Counted from the stretch's first letter, positions 1 through 9,327 are shown. The stretch: DNA of 64,000 nt from an uncultured Flavobacteriaceae bacterium (GCA_937944485.1 CALDYU010000005.1:186001-250000), one strand, 5' to 3'. Numbers and translations: made by a program. The notes: generated by a model from the letters alone, not told the origin.

Positions 1-1
1 T

Positions 2-355
2 GTATCATGTAGAGAAGCTGCCGATAAGGCAAAAGACGGAGTAGAAGCTGCGGCTGATGCTGCAGGCGAGGCGGCCGATGCTGCAGGTGAAGCTGCTGAA
101 GGGGCTATGGACAAGGCTGGCGAGGCCGTTGATGCTGCTAAAGAAGCTGGTACTGACGCCATGGATGCTGCAGGCGAAGCTGCTGAAGGAGCTATGGACA
201 AAGCGGGTGAAGCAGTCGATGCTGCTAAAGAAGCCGGTACTGATGCCATGGATAAAGCAAAAGAAATGGGCGAAGATGCCAAAGACGCTGCAGGTGAGGC
301 TATGGATAAGGCTAAAGATGCCGCAAAAGAAGTTAAAGATAAAGTGAAACAATAA
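2..355 (+). CDS. Ala/Glu/Lys-rich repetitive lipoprotein, 3' part only
   Basis: The reading frame is open from the window edge to the TAA at 353-355, so the start lies outside. The first visible residues, V-S-C-R-E-A, look like the end of a lipobox, which would make Cys the lipidated first residue of a mature protein of about 115 residues. The rest is a degenerate repeat built on units such as AGEAxDAAKEA and GEAMDKAK, with almost no aromatic residues. It should form extended amphipathic helix, like LEA or YtxH-type proteins. Such proteins are usually linked to stress or envelope spacing, but no specific function can be read here. It ends just before a strong terminator shared with the convergent receptor gene. 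Confidence 0.6.
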   Translation, partial: VSCREAADKAKDGVEAAADAAGEAADAAGEAAEGAMDKAGEAVDAAKEAGTDAMDAAGEAAEGAMDKAGEAVDAAKEAGTDAMDKAKEMGEDAKDAAGEAMDKAKDAAKEVKDKVKQ

Positions 356-373
356 CCTTTTTTGCCCCCTAAT

Positions 374-407
374 AAAAAACCCTTGGCACTATTGTCAAGG
401 GTTTTTT
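374..407. terminator. Bidirectional rho-independent terminator
   Basis: A 12-bp perfect stem (AAAAAACCCTTG, 374-385, with its complement at 396-407) encloses a 10-nt loop. There are A and T runs on the two sides. It lies between the convergent lipoprotein gene and the TonB-dependent receptor gene and can serve both. Confidence 0.85.
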
Positions 408-409
408 AT

Positions 410-2848
410 TTAAAATTTATATCGTAAGCCCATAATAAGATTAACTCCAGGAGCGCTAATTCCTGATGAATATGATCGATACCTTTGATTTGTAATATTC
501 TCTATACTTAAGTTAAAATTTAAATTTTGAGATAGCGCATATTGCGAACGAAAATTCACAGTATACCATGACGGAGCAAATGGATTACCATTAGCATCTG
601 TCGCATAGAGATATGCTTTATTTCGCTCCGAACTTGCTAAATCGTCGAAGGCTATTTCATCATTATAATTGATGTAAAAATCTGCTTTTAGCTTTTGATT
701 ATTCCAAATAAAATGTAGATCTCCAAAAGTAGGAGCTACATGTCTGCCTGGCGATTCTGTACCATCTGCATCTTCCTCAATACCCTTTGTAATTGTAGCA
801 TTCGAAGTGATCGAAAAATTGTCAGTCAAGAAAGCTTCAAGACTCAATTCAAATCCATACACATATGCTTTTGCAGCATTTTGTATGGCCTGAACATTAC
901 TCAGTTCTCCATTATACACAATTTCCGAAGCTCCATTAAACAGAAAATCTCTTCGCACCAAAGCATCGACCAAATAGGTATAATATGTGGCTCCTTTTAA
1001 AACCACTTTATCTGCGAAATTTTTGCGTATTCCTAGCTCGGTATTATACGCATATTCGGGTTCTAAATTAGGGTTAGGCACAACAACGGCACCTGGTTCC
1101 GAATCAAAAATTTTACCTATATCGTCAATATTAGGAGATCGAAACCCAGTAGACCCATTCCATGTTATTTGTAAATCTGCTTTAGGAAACCAGCTCAGAC
1201 CAATACTGCCAGTCAATGCCCCATTATCTAAATCAGCAGAATCAAAAGGGAATGGAAAAAAAGTTTTGTCAAAAGTAGCATTAATCCATACGTGACTATA
1301 TCGCAGGCCAGAAAGTATGGTTAAGTTATGTTTTGCTTTATATTCTGCATTCAAATAGCCCGCCAATGTCTGCCATCTGGCCCCATCGGGATATCGCGAA
1401 GCGGCTGCCAATAGTTCATTAGTATTAATATTTAGTTGGCTCCCTATAGAGCGCACCTTATTAAAAACATAGGCTCCGCCATAATACAATCGAAGATCGC
1501 CAATGCGTTTATTTTCAAAATCAACATTCAAAGAAAAAGCATCAAGATTTTCTTTTGTTTGATTTCTAAGTAGGTCTTGAAAATCTCGTTCATTTCTACT
1601 CTCTTCAAAGTGTTGATATGCACTCGTTATTCGTAGGCCATCGTAAAAAAGCCCTTTGCCCTTTTTATGAATTTGAAAATTGCCCATAAACCATTTTTGT
1701 GGGCCATAAAACCATTCGGCGGATTGCAAACCCATACCGGTATCATTCGGTCGAATTAGTCGATCATATCTTGAAAAATCAGAGGTTTTAGAATAATATA
1801 ACCCTAAATCGTATTGCCAATTACTATTGGGTTTGTACCCTATTTTTTGCAAAAAATTAATTTGATCATAACCTGTAGTACGTTGAATTTTCGGATTTTC
1901 ATTGGCAACTAAAACATCTTGTTGATTAATTCGCTCTACAAAGGTGTTTCGAAGGTAAGAATCAGGCCCATTCGCTCCCATTTTCAAATCTCCAAAATTG
2001 CTATAGGTTGCACTGGTAACAAAAGCCCATTTCTGTTTCCCATAGTTGAGGTCAAAATGAAGCGTATTCTCAGAATTAGCTGACGAAAATCTATAATTAG
2101 CATTGCCTTTTACCTGTAAACTGTCTGTCTGAGAAAAAGACAAGTCTTTGGTGTAGAAATTCATTACGCCCCCAATAGCGTCACTTCCATAGATAACAGA
2201 GCCAGGGCCAAATATGACTTCGGTGTTTTTAATGGTAAAAGGGTCAATTGAAATGACATTTTGAATATTACCTCCTCGGAATATAGCATTGTTCATTCGA
2301 ACACCATCAATAGTAATTAACAGGCGATTGGTAGCAAATCCTCTAATCAATGGGCTACCACCGCCGAGTTGGCTTTTTTGAACAAATACTTGACCACTAC
2401 TTTTCAATAAATCGGCTGATGTTTGCGGATTCGTGAATGCGATTTCACGAGCGTCAATAGATACAATTTTATTCGGAATATCCTTTTTTTGCTGCTCCCA
2501 TTTCGAGACCGACATTACAACTTCGTCAAGTTGCTCTGCTTTCATAGACAAGAACACCTTTGCCTTATTCCTTATAATTTGAGCTTTCGTAGCCTTACTT
2601 ATTTCATACCCAACATGTTTGAAAGTAAGGCGCTCATTACGATCAAAAATTGTTAGATCACATTTGCCATCAAAATCAGTAAGTGCTGTTTTAGTTTTAT
2701 CAACATTATAAATAGCTACATTGACAATAGGTTCATTCGTATCAATATCGAATACGGTAACCTCCTGCCCTGAAATTATCTGGACAGTAAACAAAATGAT
2801 AACTAAAAGTATCCTTTCGATCATTGTTAGCTTAACTAAAAACTTCAT
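410..2848 (-). CDS. TonB-dependent outer-membrane receptor (possibly haem/iron type)
   Basis: Outer-membrane active-transport receptor of about 812 residues. The order is a signal peptide ending near ISGQ, a CarboxypepD_reg-like domain (about residues 30-105), a plug domain with the typical LLKSSGQVFVQKSQLGGGSP and IRGFATNRLLI stretches (about 140-240), then a long beta-barrel. The barrel contains the receptor signature NPNLEPEYAYNTELGI and ends in a terminal aromatic (RYKF). The plug and barrel style resembles the haem/haemoglobin receptor group, but the substrate cannot be fixed from sequence. Start: the ATG at 2848 overlaps recO by 17 bp. A second ATG at 2824, 7 bp after the recO stop, gives an equally good signal peptide. 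The gene is probably co-transcribed with recO. Confidence 0.9.
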   Translation of the reverse strand: MKFLVKLTMIERILLVIILFTVQIISGQEVTVFDIDTNEPIVNVAIYNVDKTKTALTDFDGKCDLTIFDRNERLTFKHVGYEISKATKAQIIRNKAKVFLSMKAEQLDEVVMSVSKWEQQKKDIPNKIVSIDAREIAFTNPQTSADLLKSSGQVFVQKSQLGGGSPLIRGFATNRLLITIDGVRMNNAIFRGGNIQNVISIDPFTIKNTEVIFGPGSVIYGSDAIGGVMNFYTKDLSFSQTDSLQVKGNANYRFSSANSENTLHFDLNYGKQKWAFVTSATYSNFGDLKMGANGPDSYLRNTFVERINQQDVLVANENPKIQRTTGYDQINFLQKIGYKPNSNWQYDLGLYYSKTSDFSRYDRLIRPNDTGMGLQSAEWFYGPQKWFMGNFQIHKKGKGLFYDGLRITSAYQHFEESRNERDFQDLLRNQTKENLDAFSLNVDFENKRIGDLRLYYGGAYVFNKVRSIGSQLNINTNELLAAASRYPDGARWQTLAGYLNAEYKAKHNLTILSGLRYSHVWINATFDKTFFPFPFDSADLDNGALTGSIGLSWFPKADLQITWNGSTGFRSPNIDDIGKIFDSEPGAVVVPNPNLEPEYAYNTELGIRKNFADKVVLKGATYYTYLVDALVRRDFLFNGASEIVYNGELSNVQAIQNAAKAYVYGFELSLEAFLTDNFSITSNATITKGIEEDADGTESPGRHVAPTFGDLHFIWNNQKLKADFYINYNDEIAFDDLASSERNKAYLYATDANGNPFAPSWYTVNFRSQYALSQNLNFNLSIENITNQRYRSYSSGISAPGVNLIMGLRYKF

Positions 2849-3551
2849 TTAAAATGGCTAGAGATTTGGGCTTACGAAATCCCTGAAGTTGCAGTTCAAA
2901 ATATACTACTAGCGCATTCAATAATTCTTGCCGGTATGCCTTATTCATCTTGACCGTATGTATTTCATCAAAATTTGTGCCCAATATCCTTTTAAAAAAA
3001 ATTAGTGTTTCTCCTTTTATAATTGGATTTAATGTGGGGGTATCAACAAACGCTCCTTCCACAAGGTCAAATGAAGAAGCGTCGATGCCATCAACATCTG
3101 GATAAAAGCCCAAATACTTAGTCAAATTTATCAAAAAATGGATATGAAAATTAGAAACACTCTCGTTAGCATCAAGCCATTGCAATGAGGCTTCAATATA
3201 TTCGTATAATCCGATATTGACCTCTTCCTCATGAATGCTATTGCTTAGCATTTCAGCCAAAAACTGCAACATTGTGTTCTTGATTATATGGGTATGCAAG
3301 GTTTGATAATGATAATGAACCTTGGCTTCACGCAAACGTTCTAAGCCTCCTTTATTCTTATGAATCGCCACAATTTCTAACTGCGTTAGCGGTTGAAAAT
3401 AAGCGGGTTTCAATTTTCCTTTTTTCGCCGTCAAAATACCCTTTAGCAAATACGTTTTTAGGCCGTCAGATCTCGTGAATATCTTAGTAATTAGACTAGT
3501 ATCACCATACTTCAATGACGTAAGCACAATAGCTTTAGACGTAACTTGCAT
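2832..3551 (-). CDS. recO: DNA repair protein RecO
   Basis: RecO helps load RecA at gaps through the RecFOR pathway by binding SSB and RecR. The 239-residue protein has the family layout. An N-terminal OB-fold begins with the typical start (KAIVLTSLKYGDTSLI) and the segment TKIFTRSDGLKTYLLKGI. A helical C-terminal domain follows. The zinc-binding cysteines of many RecO proteins are absent, as is usual in Bacteroidetes. The gene heads the transcription unit that continues into the TonB-dependent receptor, a pairing with no obvious functional link. A candidate -7 box lies about 22 bp upstream. Confidence 0.93.
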   Translation of the reverse strand: MQVTSKAIVLTSLKYGDTSLITKIFTRSDGLKTYLLKGILTAKKGKLKPAYFQPLTQLEIVAIHKNKGGLERLREAKVHYHYQTLHTHIIKNTMLQFLAEMLSNSIHEEEVNIGLYEYIEASLQWLDANESVSNFHIHFLINLTKYLGFYPDVDGIDASSFDLVEGAFVDTPTLNPIIKGETLIFFKRILGTNFDEIHTVKMNKAYRQELLNALVVYFELQLQGFRKPKSLAILNEVFS

Positions 3552-3572
3552 TTGATTGGTTGGGTTTGACTA

Positions 3573-3580
3573 CAAAGATA
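3573..3580 (-). promoter_or_regulatory. Candidate -7 box of the recO promoter
   Basis: The minus strand reads TATCTTTG, an exact match to the Bacteroidetes -7 consensus TAnnTTTG, 22 bp before the recO ATG. No clear -33 TTTG is seen at the expected spacing, so the call is modest. Confidence 0.4.
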
Positions 3581-3624
3581 ACTTTTAAAAATACGAAGTG
3601 AGGGATACGATGTACGCGGTTTAA

Positions 3625-3661
3625 ATAAAAAATGCGAAGCGTTTCAAATGAAACCTTCGCA
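3625..3661 (-). terminator. Rho-independent terminator of gdhA
   Basis: On the minus strand a hairpin (arms 3633-3645 and 3650-3661, one bulged base, 4-nt loop) is followed by a T-rich tract. It lies about 30 bp after the gdhA stop codon. Confidence 0.8.
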
Positions 3662-3692
3662 CTTTCAAACTCATATTTGGCGGCTCGTATCT

Positions 3693-5048
3693 TTAAATAA
3701 CTCCTTGAGCCAACATTGCATCGGCAACTTTTACAAAGCCCGCAATATTAGCGCCTTTGACATAGTTACAATAGCCGTCTTTTTCTTTGCCAAACTCAAT
3801 ACACGAATCGTGAATATCTTCCATAATATCTTTCAATTTTTGGTCAACTTCTTCACGAGTCCAACTGATACGTAATGAATTTTGAGACATTTCTAAGCCA
3901 GAGGTTGCAACACCGCCAGCATTTGATGCTTTACCTGGAGCAAATAAAATTTTAGCATTATCAAATGCGTGAATTGCCTCTGGTGTTGAAGGCATATTAG
4001 CTCCTTCAGCCACACAAATACATTTATTTTTTAATAGTTTTTTGGCATCTGCCCCACTCAATTCATTTTGAGTAGCACATGGTAACGCAATATCACATTT
4101 TACTTCCCAAGGTGTTTTCCCTTTTACGAATTTGGCTGATTTATATTTTTTGGCATACTCAGAAATTCGGCCCCTTTTATTATTCTTCAAATCCATTACA
4201 AAAGCTAATTTCTTAGCATCTATCCCTTCAGAATCAATCACATAACCTTGAGAATCAGAAAGGGTCAATACCTTAGCACCCAATTGCAATGCCTTTTCTG
4301 CAGCAAACTGAGCCACATTACCTGAGCCAGAAATAACCACGTTTTTACCTTCAAAACTCATATCTCTGGTTTTCAGCATGCTTTCTGCAAAATATACCGC
4401 GCCGTAACCTGTTGCTTCTGGTCTAATTAAAGAACCACCCCATGAACGGCCTTTTCCTGTTAAAACACCTGTAAATTCATTTCTAATTTTCTTATACATT
4501 CCGAAAAGGAAACCAATTTCGCGAGCACCTACTCCAATATCACCAGCCGGCACATCAGTATTCGGGCCAATATGACGATTCAATTCGGTCATAAAAGCAT
4601 GACAAAAACGCATGACCTCATCATCTGATTTTCCTTTTGGATCAAAATCAGAACCTCCCTTACCACCACCCATTGGTAATGTTGTTAAGCTATTTTTAAA
4701 GACTTGTTCAAAAGCCAAGAATTTTAATATACTCGCATTCACACTTGGGTGAAAACGCAACCCACCTTTGTAAGGACCAATCGCTGAATTCATTTGAATC
4801 CTATAACCACGATTTACGTGAATTTCTCCCTTATCGTCAACCCAAGAAACTCTAAATGAGAGTAATCTTTCTGGTTCAACCATACGTAGTAAAATGTTTT
4901 TACCACTGTAAATCTTTTTTCTAGCGATGTACGGAATTACAGTTTCAGCTACTTCCTGTACTGCTTGAATAAATTCAGGTTCATGACCATTTCTTGATCT
5001 AACCTCATCCATAAACCCATCAATTTTTTTTTGCATTTTTGCGTCCAT
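3693..5048 (-). CDS. gdhA: NADP-type glutamate dehydrogenase
   Basis: Catalyses reductive amination of 2-oxoglutarate with ammonium to glutamate, a main ammonium-assimilation step. From the ATG at 5048 the protein has 451 residues, close to the usual ~447 of hexameric bacterial GdhA. The open frame extends 17 codons further upstream, but that stretch is not family-like. The catalytic loop PMGGGKGGSDFDPKGKS (Lys near residue 130), the DVPAGDIGVG segment, the Rossmann motif SGSGNVAQ and the C-terminal ADAMLAQGVI are all essentially as in the Escherichia coli enzyme. It is monocistronic, with its own terminator. Confidence 0.97.
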   Translation of the reverse strand: MDAKMQKKIDGFMDEVRSRNGHEPEFIQAVQEVAETVIPYIARKKIYSGKNILLRMVEPERLLSFRVSWVDDKGEIHVNRGYRIQMNSAIGPYKGGLRFHPSVNASILKFLAFEQVFKNSLTTLPMGGGKGGSDFDPKGKSDDEVMRFCHAFMTELNRHIGPNTDVPAGDIGVGAREIGFLFGMYKKIRNEFTGVLTGKGRSWGGSLIRPEATGYGAVYFAESMLKTRDMSFEGKNVVISGSGNVAQFAAEKALQLGAKVLTLSDSQGYVIDSEGIDAKKLAFVMDLKNNKRGRISEYAKKYKSAKFVKGKTPWEVKCDIALPCATQNELSGADAKKLLKNKCICVAEGANMPSTPEAIHAFDNAKILFAPGKASNAGGVATSGLEMSQNSLRISWTREEVDQKLKDIMEDIHDSCIEFGKEKDGYCNYVKGANIAGFVKVADAMLAQGVI

Positions 5049-5154
5049 AAATTCTTTGGTGATTCGTTGTTTATTATTGAATTTAGAATATAGCGGCAAA
5101 ATTATGTTATTATTATAATTTTACCGCTATATTTTTAAAAATTTGATAAAGTTT

Positions 5155-6309
5155 TTATCTTATGGCCTGTTTCAAATCTTCTATTAAGTCATCGGCATCT
5201 TCAATACCTACACTTAGGCGAATTAGGGCATCTACAACTCCTATTTTTTCTCTTTCCGCTTTTGGAATACTACTGTGTGTCATGCTTGCCGGGTGACCCG
5301 CTAAACTTTCTACGCCTCCTAAGGATTCGGCGAGTGTAAATATTTGCAGTTTTTCAACAATTTTTATGGCATCTTCATAACTTCCTCCCTTGGGAACAAA
5401 AGAAATCATTCCTCCAAAATCATTCATTTGGCTTTTAGCAATTTCATGATTGGGATGTTCTTGGAAACCGGGCCAATATACCTTTTCAATTTTTGGATGC
5501 TTTGCCAGATATTCAGCAATTGTTTTTCCGTTTTCACAATGCCGCTGCATTCGAACATGTAATGTTTTAATCCCGCGAAGCGTAAGAAAGCTATCCATCG
5601 GACCGCAAACAGCACCACTAGCCTTTTGGATAAAGTACAGTTTATCCGCTAATTCTTTATCATTCACAACCAATGCTCCTACAACAACATCGCTATGTCC
5701 TCCTAAATACTTTGTTGCCGAATGCATAACAATATCAGCTCCTAAATCTAAAGGCAATTGCAAATAAGGGGTTGCAAAAGTATTGTCTACCGCCAAGAGA
5801 ATAGCATATTTTTTGGCCAATTGAGAAATTGCTTTGATATCTATAATTTGCATCATCGGGTTGGTTGGCGTCTCTACCCAAATCAACTTAGTTTTCTTCG
5901 TAATATGTACTTCAATATTATTTGCACTTTGCATTCCAATAAAACGAAATACAATTCCGAATGGTTCAAAAATCTGTTTGAACAAACGGTAACTTCCACC
6001 GTATAAATCATCAGTAGACAATACCTCATCACCAGGCTTCAACAATTTCACCACTGCATCAATCGCCGCCATACCACTAGCAAAAGCCAAACCATACTTG
6101 CCATTTTCAATACTCGCCAAAGCATTTTCTAAAGCCGTTCTTGTTGGGTTAGCACTTCGAGAATACGCGTACCCTTTATGGTCACCTGGCGCTGTTTGTG
6201 CATAAGTCGACGTTTGATATATGGGTGGCATTACGGCGCCAAATGCTGCATCTGGTTTTTGACCTCCATGAATGGTTTTCGTGTTAAACTTTAAATTTTT
6301 CTCGCTCAT
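5155..6309 (-). CDS. Cystathionine gamma-synthase / gamma-lyase family PLP enzyme
   Basis: PLP-dependent trans-sulfuration enzyme of 384 residues, the usual length. Visible family motifs are the N-terminal TKTIHGGQKPD, the cofactor-phosphate region YSRSANPTR, SGMAAID, the substrate loop VETPTNPM (about 145-152), the pyridine-nitrogen Asp in AVDNTFATP (D175), and the Schiff-base lysine in HSATKYLGGHSD (K200). The C-terminal SLGGVESLAGHPASMTHSS fits either cystathionine gamma-synthase (metB) or cystathionine gamma-lyase. These cannot be separated reliably by eye, so no symbol is given. It is transcribed divergently from the downstream-numbered lipoprotein gene and acts in cytoplasmic Cys/Met metabolism. 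Confidence 0.9.
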   Translation of the reverse strand: MSEKNLKFNTKTIHGGQKPDAAFGAVMPPIYQTSTYAQTAPGDHKGYAYSRSANPTRTALENALASIENGKYGLAFASGMAAIDAVVKLLKPGDEVLSTDDLYGGSYRLFKQIFEPFGIVFRFIGMQSANNIEVHITKKTKLIWVETPTNPMMQIIDIKAISQLAKKYAILLAVDNTFATPYLQLPLDLGADIVMHSATKYLGGHSDVVVGALVVNDKELADKLYFIQKASGAVCGPMDSFLTLRGIKTLHVRMQRHCENGKTIAEYLAKHPKIEKVYWPGFQEHPNHEIAKSQMNDFGGMISFVPKGGSYEDAIKIVEKLQIFTLAESLGGVESLAGHPASMTHSSIPKAEREKIGVVDALIRLSVGIEDADDLIEDLKQAIR

Positions 6310-6338
6310 TCGATTTTAGTATTGCGCCATTGTATTGT

Positions 6339-6346
6339 TATCTTTG
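6339..6346 (+). promoter_or_regulatory. Candidate -7 box for the DUF3298-type lipoprotein gene
   Basis: TATCTTTG matches TAnnTTTG exactly, 38 bp before the ATG at 6385, in the short divergent spacer after the PLP-enzyme start. No strong -33 TTTG is visible at the usual distance. Confidence 0.4.
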
Positions 6347-6384
6347 AAGGTATACAATAATGCCAAATTTTGTCCCTATCTGAT

Positions 6385-7140
6385 ATGAAAAAAATTCTGC
6401 TGCCGTGTTTTTTATTTCTTATACTGCTTATTGGTTGTAAAAATAAGCAGGAAATTACATTTGAGGAATTACAAATTACGAACGAAGTTTGCGATGATTG
6501 CCCAAAGGTCAACATACAAATTCCGAAAGCCACCGGAAATACGAAAATTGCAAAAATTATAAACACCACACTTGAACAAGAACTTATTACTCTGTTAGAT
6601 TATGATGATAGCTTTGAAGTTACTACCCTGTCAGAAGCTTTAGTTTCTTTTAAAAGTGGATACAAAGAAATTCAACAATTCTATGATGATGAAACTGCTC
6701 TTTGGGAAGTAAAAATACAGGGAGTGGTCATTTTTGAAGACCCTAATTTTCTTACCCTTGAAATCGACGCCTCTATTTTTACCGGAGGGGCTCATGGCTA
6801 TCATTCAAAACGCCTACTAAATTTTGATAAACAGTTGGCTACCACTATTGAAAACGAAGAACTTTTTACGGATATAGAAGCCTTTCAAAAATTTGCAGAA
6901 CAAACTTTTCGTGATAAAGAAGGTATTCCTAGTGACAAACCCATAAATTATACGGGCTTCATGTTTGAAGAAGAAATTTTTCATCTTCCAGAAAACATGG
7001 GGTTTACAGCCGAAGGACTCAAATTACTTTACAATCAATATGAAATTGCCTCGTATGCAGATGGCGTTATCGAATTGGTACTTCCTCATTCAGAAATAGA
7101 GAACTTTATTGCAAAACCCCAAAATAGTAAGCCCTTATAA
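6385..7140 (+). CDS. DUF4163/DUF3298-type lipoprotein
   Basis: The ATG at 6385 gives a clean lipoprotein signal (MKKILLPCFLFLILLIGC). An in-frame TTG at 6370 would only add MSLSD. The 251-residue product has an N-terminal region with a DUF4163-like pattern and a C-terminal DUF3298-like half. It contains the characteristic FTGGAHGYHSKRLLNFD segment and a closing SYADGVIELVLPHSEIENFI. This architecture is shared with RsiV and with the accessory domain of the deacetylase PdaC, which suggests cell-envelope polymer binding, but there is no catalytic domain here. Its 3' end overlaps the convergent DinB-like gene by 6 bp. Confidence 0.75.
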   Translation: MKKILLPCFLFLILLIGCKNKQEITFEELQITNEVCDDCPKVNIQIPKATGNTKIAKIINTTLEQELITLLDYDDSFEVTTLSEALVSFKSGYKEIQQFYDDETALWEVKIQGVVIFEDPNFLTLEIDASIFTGGAHGYHSKRLLNFDKQLATTIENEELFTDIEAFQKFAEQTFRDKEGIPSDKPINYTGFMFEEEIFHLPENMGFTAEGLKLLYNQYEIASYADGVIELVLPHSEIENFIAKPQNSKPL

Positions 7141-7596
7141 TTTTACTGCTTTTTGAAGTGCAAAGATGGTTCCCAAATGCAAGCCTTCATGAAACAGATT
7201 AAATGAAATGGCATCTTCTAAGTTTGTTAAGGTAATACCTGCACTGGTCGGGTATTCATTAAAATTTTGAAAAAGTCCGTTCTCTAAATCTTCCAATGTT
7301 TTTTCAATTGTTGAAAAAAGTAAGCCTTTTACATCTTCTATTTCTTCGTCTGTAGCAGAGCCATCAGGTACGGTTCCCTTTTTGAATTTATCTTTTAACT
7401 CTTGAGAAATCTGAATAGGTAGCCCGCTTAAACCATACACCAAGGCCTGCTGCGTCGAAACGATGTGAGCTATATTCCACCAAATGTTATTATTATATCC
7501 TTTCGGAATTTTAAGTAATTCTTCTCTGGGTGTCGTTTTTAAAATATGGTAGAATGCTTTCCTAGTTTGCAGGGTTAAATTCAAAAGGCTTTTCAT
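7135..7596 (-). CDS. DinB-fold protein
   Basis: Small four-helix protein of about 153 residues. The ATG at 7596 is preferred because the 13 extra codons upstream (from 7635) are not family-like. Three histidines in DinB positions, NIAHIV (H44) and FHEGLHLG (H136, H140), would form the metal site of the DinB/bacillithiol-transferase-like superfamily. The actual reaction is unknown for this subgroup. Its stop codon region overlaps the end of the convergent lipoprotein gene. Confidence 0.8.
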   Translation of the reverse strand: MKSLLNLTLQTRKAFYHILKTTPREELLKIPKGYNNNIWWNIAHIVSTQQALVYGLSGLPIQISQELKDKFKKGTVPDGSATDEEIEDVKGLLFSTIEKTLEDLENGLFQNFNEYPTSAGITLTNLEDAISFNLFHEGLHLGTIFALQKAVKL

Positions 7597-7682
7597 AGAT
7601 TGTTCTTTCTTAAATGGACGCCAAAAATAGTACAATTGAACGGAATTGGGTTTCTTTGTAGCTGACTTTAAATAGCATTAAA

Positions 7683-8024
7683 GTGTCAAGATTCAACTTT
7701 AATAACAAAATTTTTACGCTGGTAGAAAACTCTGAAAATGGCAGTGCAAATGAGCGAACCATTTTCAAATACAAACAAGAAGGAAGTTTAGTTACTGCAG
7801 CTTATAATGGCGGAGGAATTAAGTACGGCAAAATCATCGCTAAACTAGAAGATAATACCTTGAAAATGTTATATCAATGTCTAACAAATGAAGGTAAACT
7901 GCAAGCAGGAAAAGCAACTGCCAAAATCACTTTAAATGAAAAAAATAAAATTAGATTATCCTTAGATTGGGAGTGGCTCGATAAAAATGACGAAAAGGGC
8001 ACTTCAGAATATATAGAAAACTAA
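7683..8024 (+). CDS. Conserved small beta-rich protein
   Basis: 113 residues starting at a GTG; no ATG is available in the region. It is predicted to be nearly all beta-strand, with a YxQEGSLVTAAYNGGGIKYG core, and ends shortly after DWEWLDKNDEKG. Proteins of this kind are common in Flavobacteriia. As I recall, databases sometimes label them N-acetylglutamate synthase, but nothing in the sequence resembles a GNAT acetyltransferase or a kinase fold, so I do not use that name. Its role is unknown. No signal peptide is seen, so it is probably cytoplasmic. Confidence 0.6.
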   Translation: MSRFNFNNKIFTLVENSENGSANERTIFKYKQEGSLVTAAYNGGGIKYGKIIAKLEDNTLKMLYQCLTNEGKLQAGKATAKITLNEKNKIRLSLDWEWLDKNDEKGTSEYIEN

Positions 8025-8089
8025 TCTCGTATGCGCCGCTAAGTGAAACTAATTCAACTCGGGGACGAGAAGGAAACAAAACGATACTT

Positions 8090-8440
8090 ATGAAAATATA
8101 CCACCTTAGCACCTGCGATACCTGCCAACGTATTATTAAAGAATTGCAACCTCTAGAAGGTTTTGAACTGCAAGACATTAAAACGGAAGCTGTAACACTT
8201 GCTCAACTAGAAGAAATGAAAATCCTAGCCGGAAGTTACGAAGCACTTTTTAGCAAACGCGCGCGGCTATTTCGCCAGCGCGGCCTGCATGAAAAACAAC
8301 TCTCTGAAATCGATTATAAAAAGCTGATTTTAGAACAGTATACTTTCTTAAAGCGACCCGTAGTTTTATTTAAAGATCAAATTTTTATTGGTAATAGTGA
8401 AAAGGTGGTTGCTGCTGCGAAAGAAAGCATTCATTCGTGA
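8090..8440 (+). CDS. ArsC/Spx/YffB-family thioredoxin-fold protein
   Basis: 116 residues with the ArsC-type thioredoxin fold. It starts MKIYHLSTCDTCQRII, with a C9-x-x-C12 pair, and keeps the family pattern LLSKRARLFRQRG-like (here FSKRARLFRQRGL) and the cis-Pro region FLKRPVVLFKDQIFIG. The CxxC and lack of flanking ars genes favour an Spx/YffB-like reductase or regulator-type role over arsenate reduction. Its stop overlaps the GTG start of the following EamA permease (GTGA), so the two are translationally coupled. Confidence 0.8.
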   Translation: MKIYHLSTCDTCQRIIKELQPLEGFELQDIKTEAVTLAQLEEMKILAGSYEALFSKRARLFRQRGLHEKQLSEIDYKKLILEQYTFLKRPVVLFKDQIFIGNSEKVVAAAKESIHS

Positions 8441-9327
8441 ATACGCGTACCCTTGCCATATTAGCTGCTATTGCTGCGACTACAATTTATGGATTGAATC
8501 ATAGTATCGCTAAAGGAATCATGCCTCATTTTGTACAACCATATGGTTTTATAATGCTTCGTGTGGTTGGAGCCAGTGTTTTATTTTGGTTCATTTCTTT
8601 TTTTGGCCCTAAAGAAAAAATAGCTCGAAAAGATTATGGTCGCATGCTGCTTTGTGCTGTTTTAGGCATGGGGATTAATATGTTGGCTTTCTTTAAAGGT
8701 TTATCATTATCAACACCCATTAACAGTGCCGTTCTAATTACAATTACCCCAATCATTGTTTTAATACTCTCTGCCATATTTATCAAAGAAAAAATTACCC
8801 CTCGCAAAATAATAGGCATTGCCATTGGTCTTACCGGTGCCTTAGGTCTTATTTTGTTTGGAAACGAAATTCGTCAAGACGCCCCAAATATTCCATTAGG
8901 CAATTTTCTAATTCTATTGAATGCCCTTTTCTATGGTTCTTATCTGATACTGGCAAAAACGTTAATTGAAAAATACCACCCCTTTACATTTATGAAGTGG
9001 TTATTTTCATTAGGGATACTCGTTTGTCTTCCCTTTGGTTATCATGAATTTATGGCCATTGAATGGAGTAGTTTGCCTTTTGAGGCGTTATGGAAAATCG
9101 GATTCGTTATTTTAGGCACTACTTTTTGCACCTACCTATTCAACATTTTTGCGCTGACTCAATTAAAAGCATCTACTGTTAGTGCCTTCATTTATGTACA
9201 ACCCCTCATTGGTATTCTTTATGCCGTAGCAACGGGCCAAGATTATATCACCACCATTAAGATTGTCGCTGCATGTATGGTTCTATTGGGAGTTTATTTG
9301 GCGAGTAGGAAGGTTAAAACCAAATGA
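8437..9327 (+). CDS. EamA/DMT-family permease
   Basis: 296-residue inner-membrane protein with about ten hydrophobic helices arranged as two EamA halves (roughly residues 5-140 and 150-290). The half-ending motifs are PIIVLILSAIFIKEKI and YVQPLIGILYA. DMT permeases of this type usually export amino acids or other small metabolites; the substrate is not predictable. It starts at a GTG overlapping the stop of the ArsC-like gene by 4 bp, indicating one transcript. Confidence 0.87.
   Translation: MNTRTLAILAAIAATTIYGLNHSIAKGIMPHFVQPYGFIMLRVVGASVLFWFISFFGPKEKIARKDYGRMLLCAVLGMGINMLAFFKGLSLSTPINSAVLITITPIIVLILSAIFIKEKITPRKIIGIAIGLTGALGLILFGNEIRQDAPNIPLGNFLILLNALFYGSYLILAKTLIEKYHPFTFMKWLFSLGILVCLPFGYHEFMAIEWSSLPFEALWKIGFVILGTTFCTYLFNIFALTQLKASTVSAFIYVQPLIGILYAVATGQDYITTIKIVAACMVLLGVYLASRKVKTK

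Noticed and set aside
7683-8024. N-acetylglutamate synthase name for the small beta-rich protein
   Set aside because: No acetyltransferase or kinase motif is present; the label appears to be a propagated annotation.
8090-8440. Arsenate reductase as a firm name for the ArsC-like protein
   Set aside because: The CxxC start and the absence of other ars genes make an Spx/YffB-like role at least as likely.
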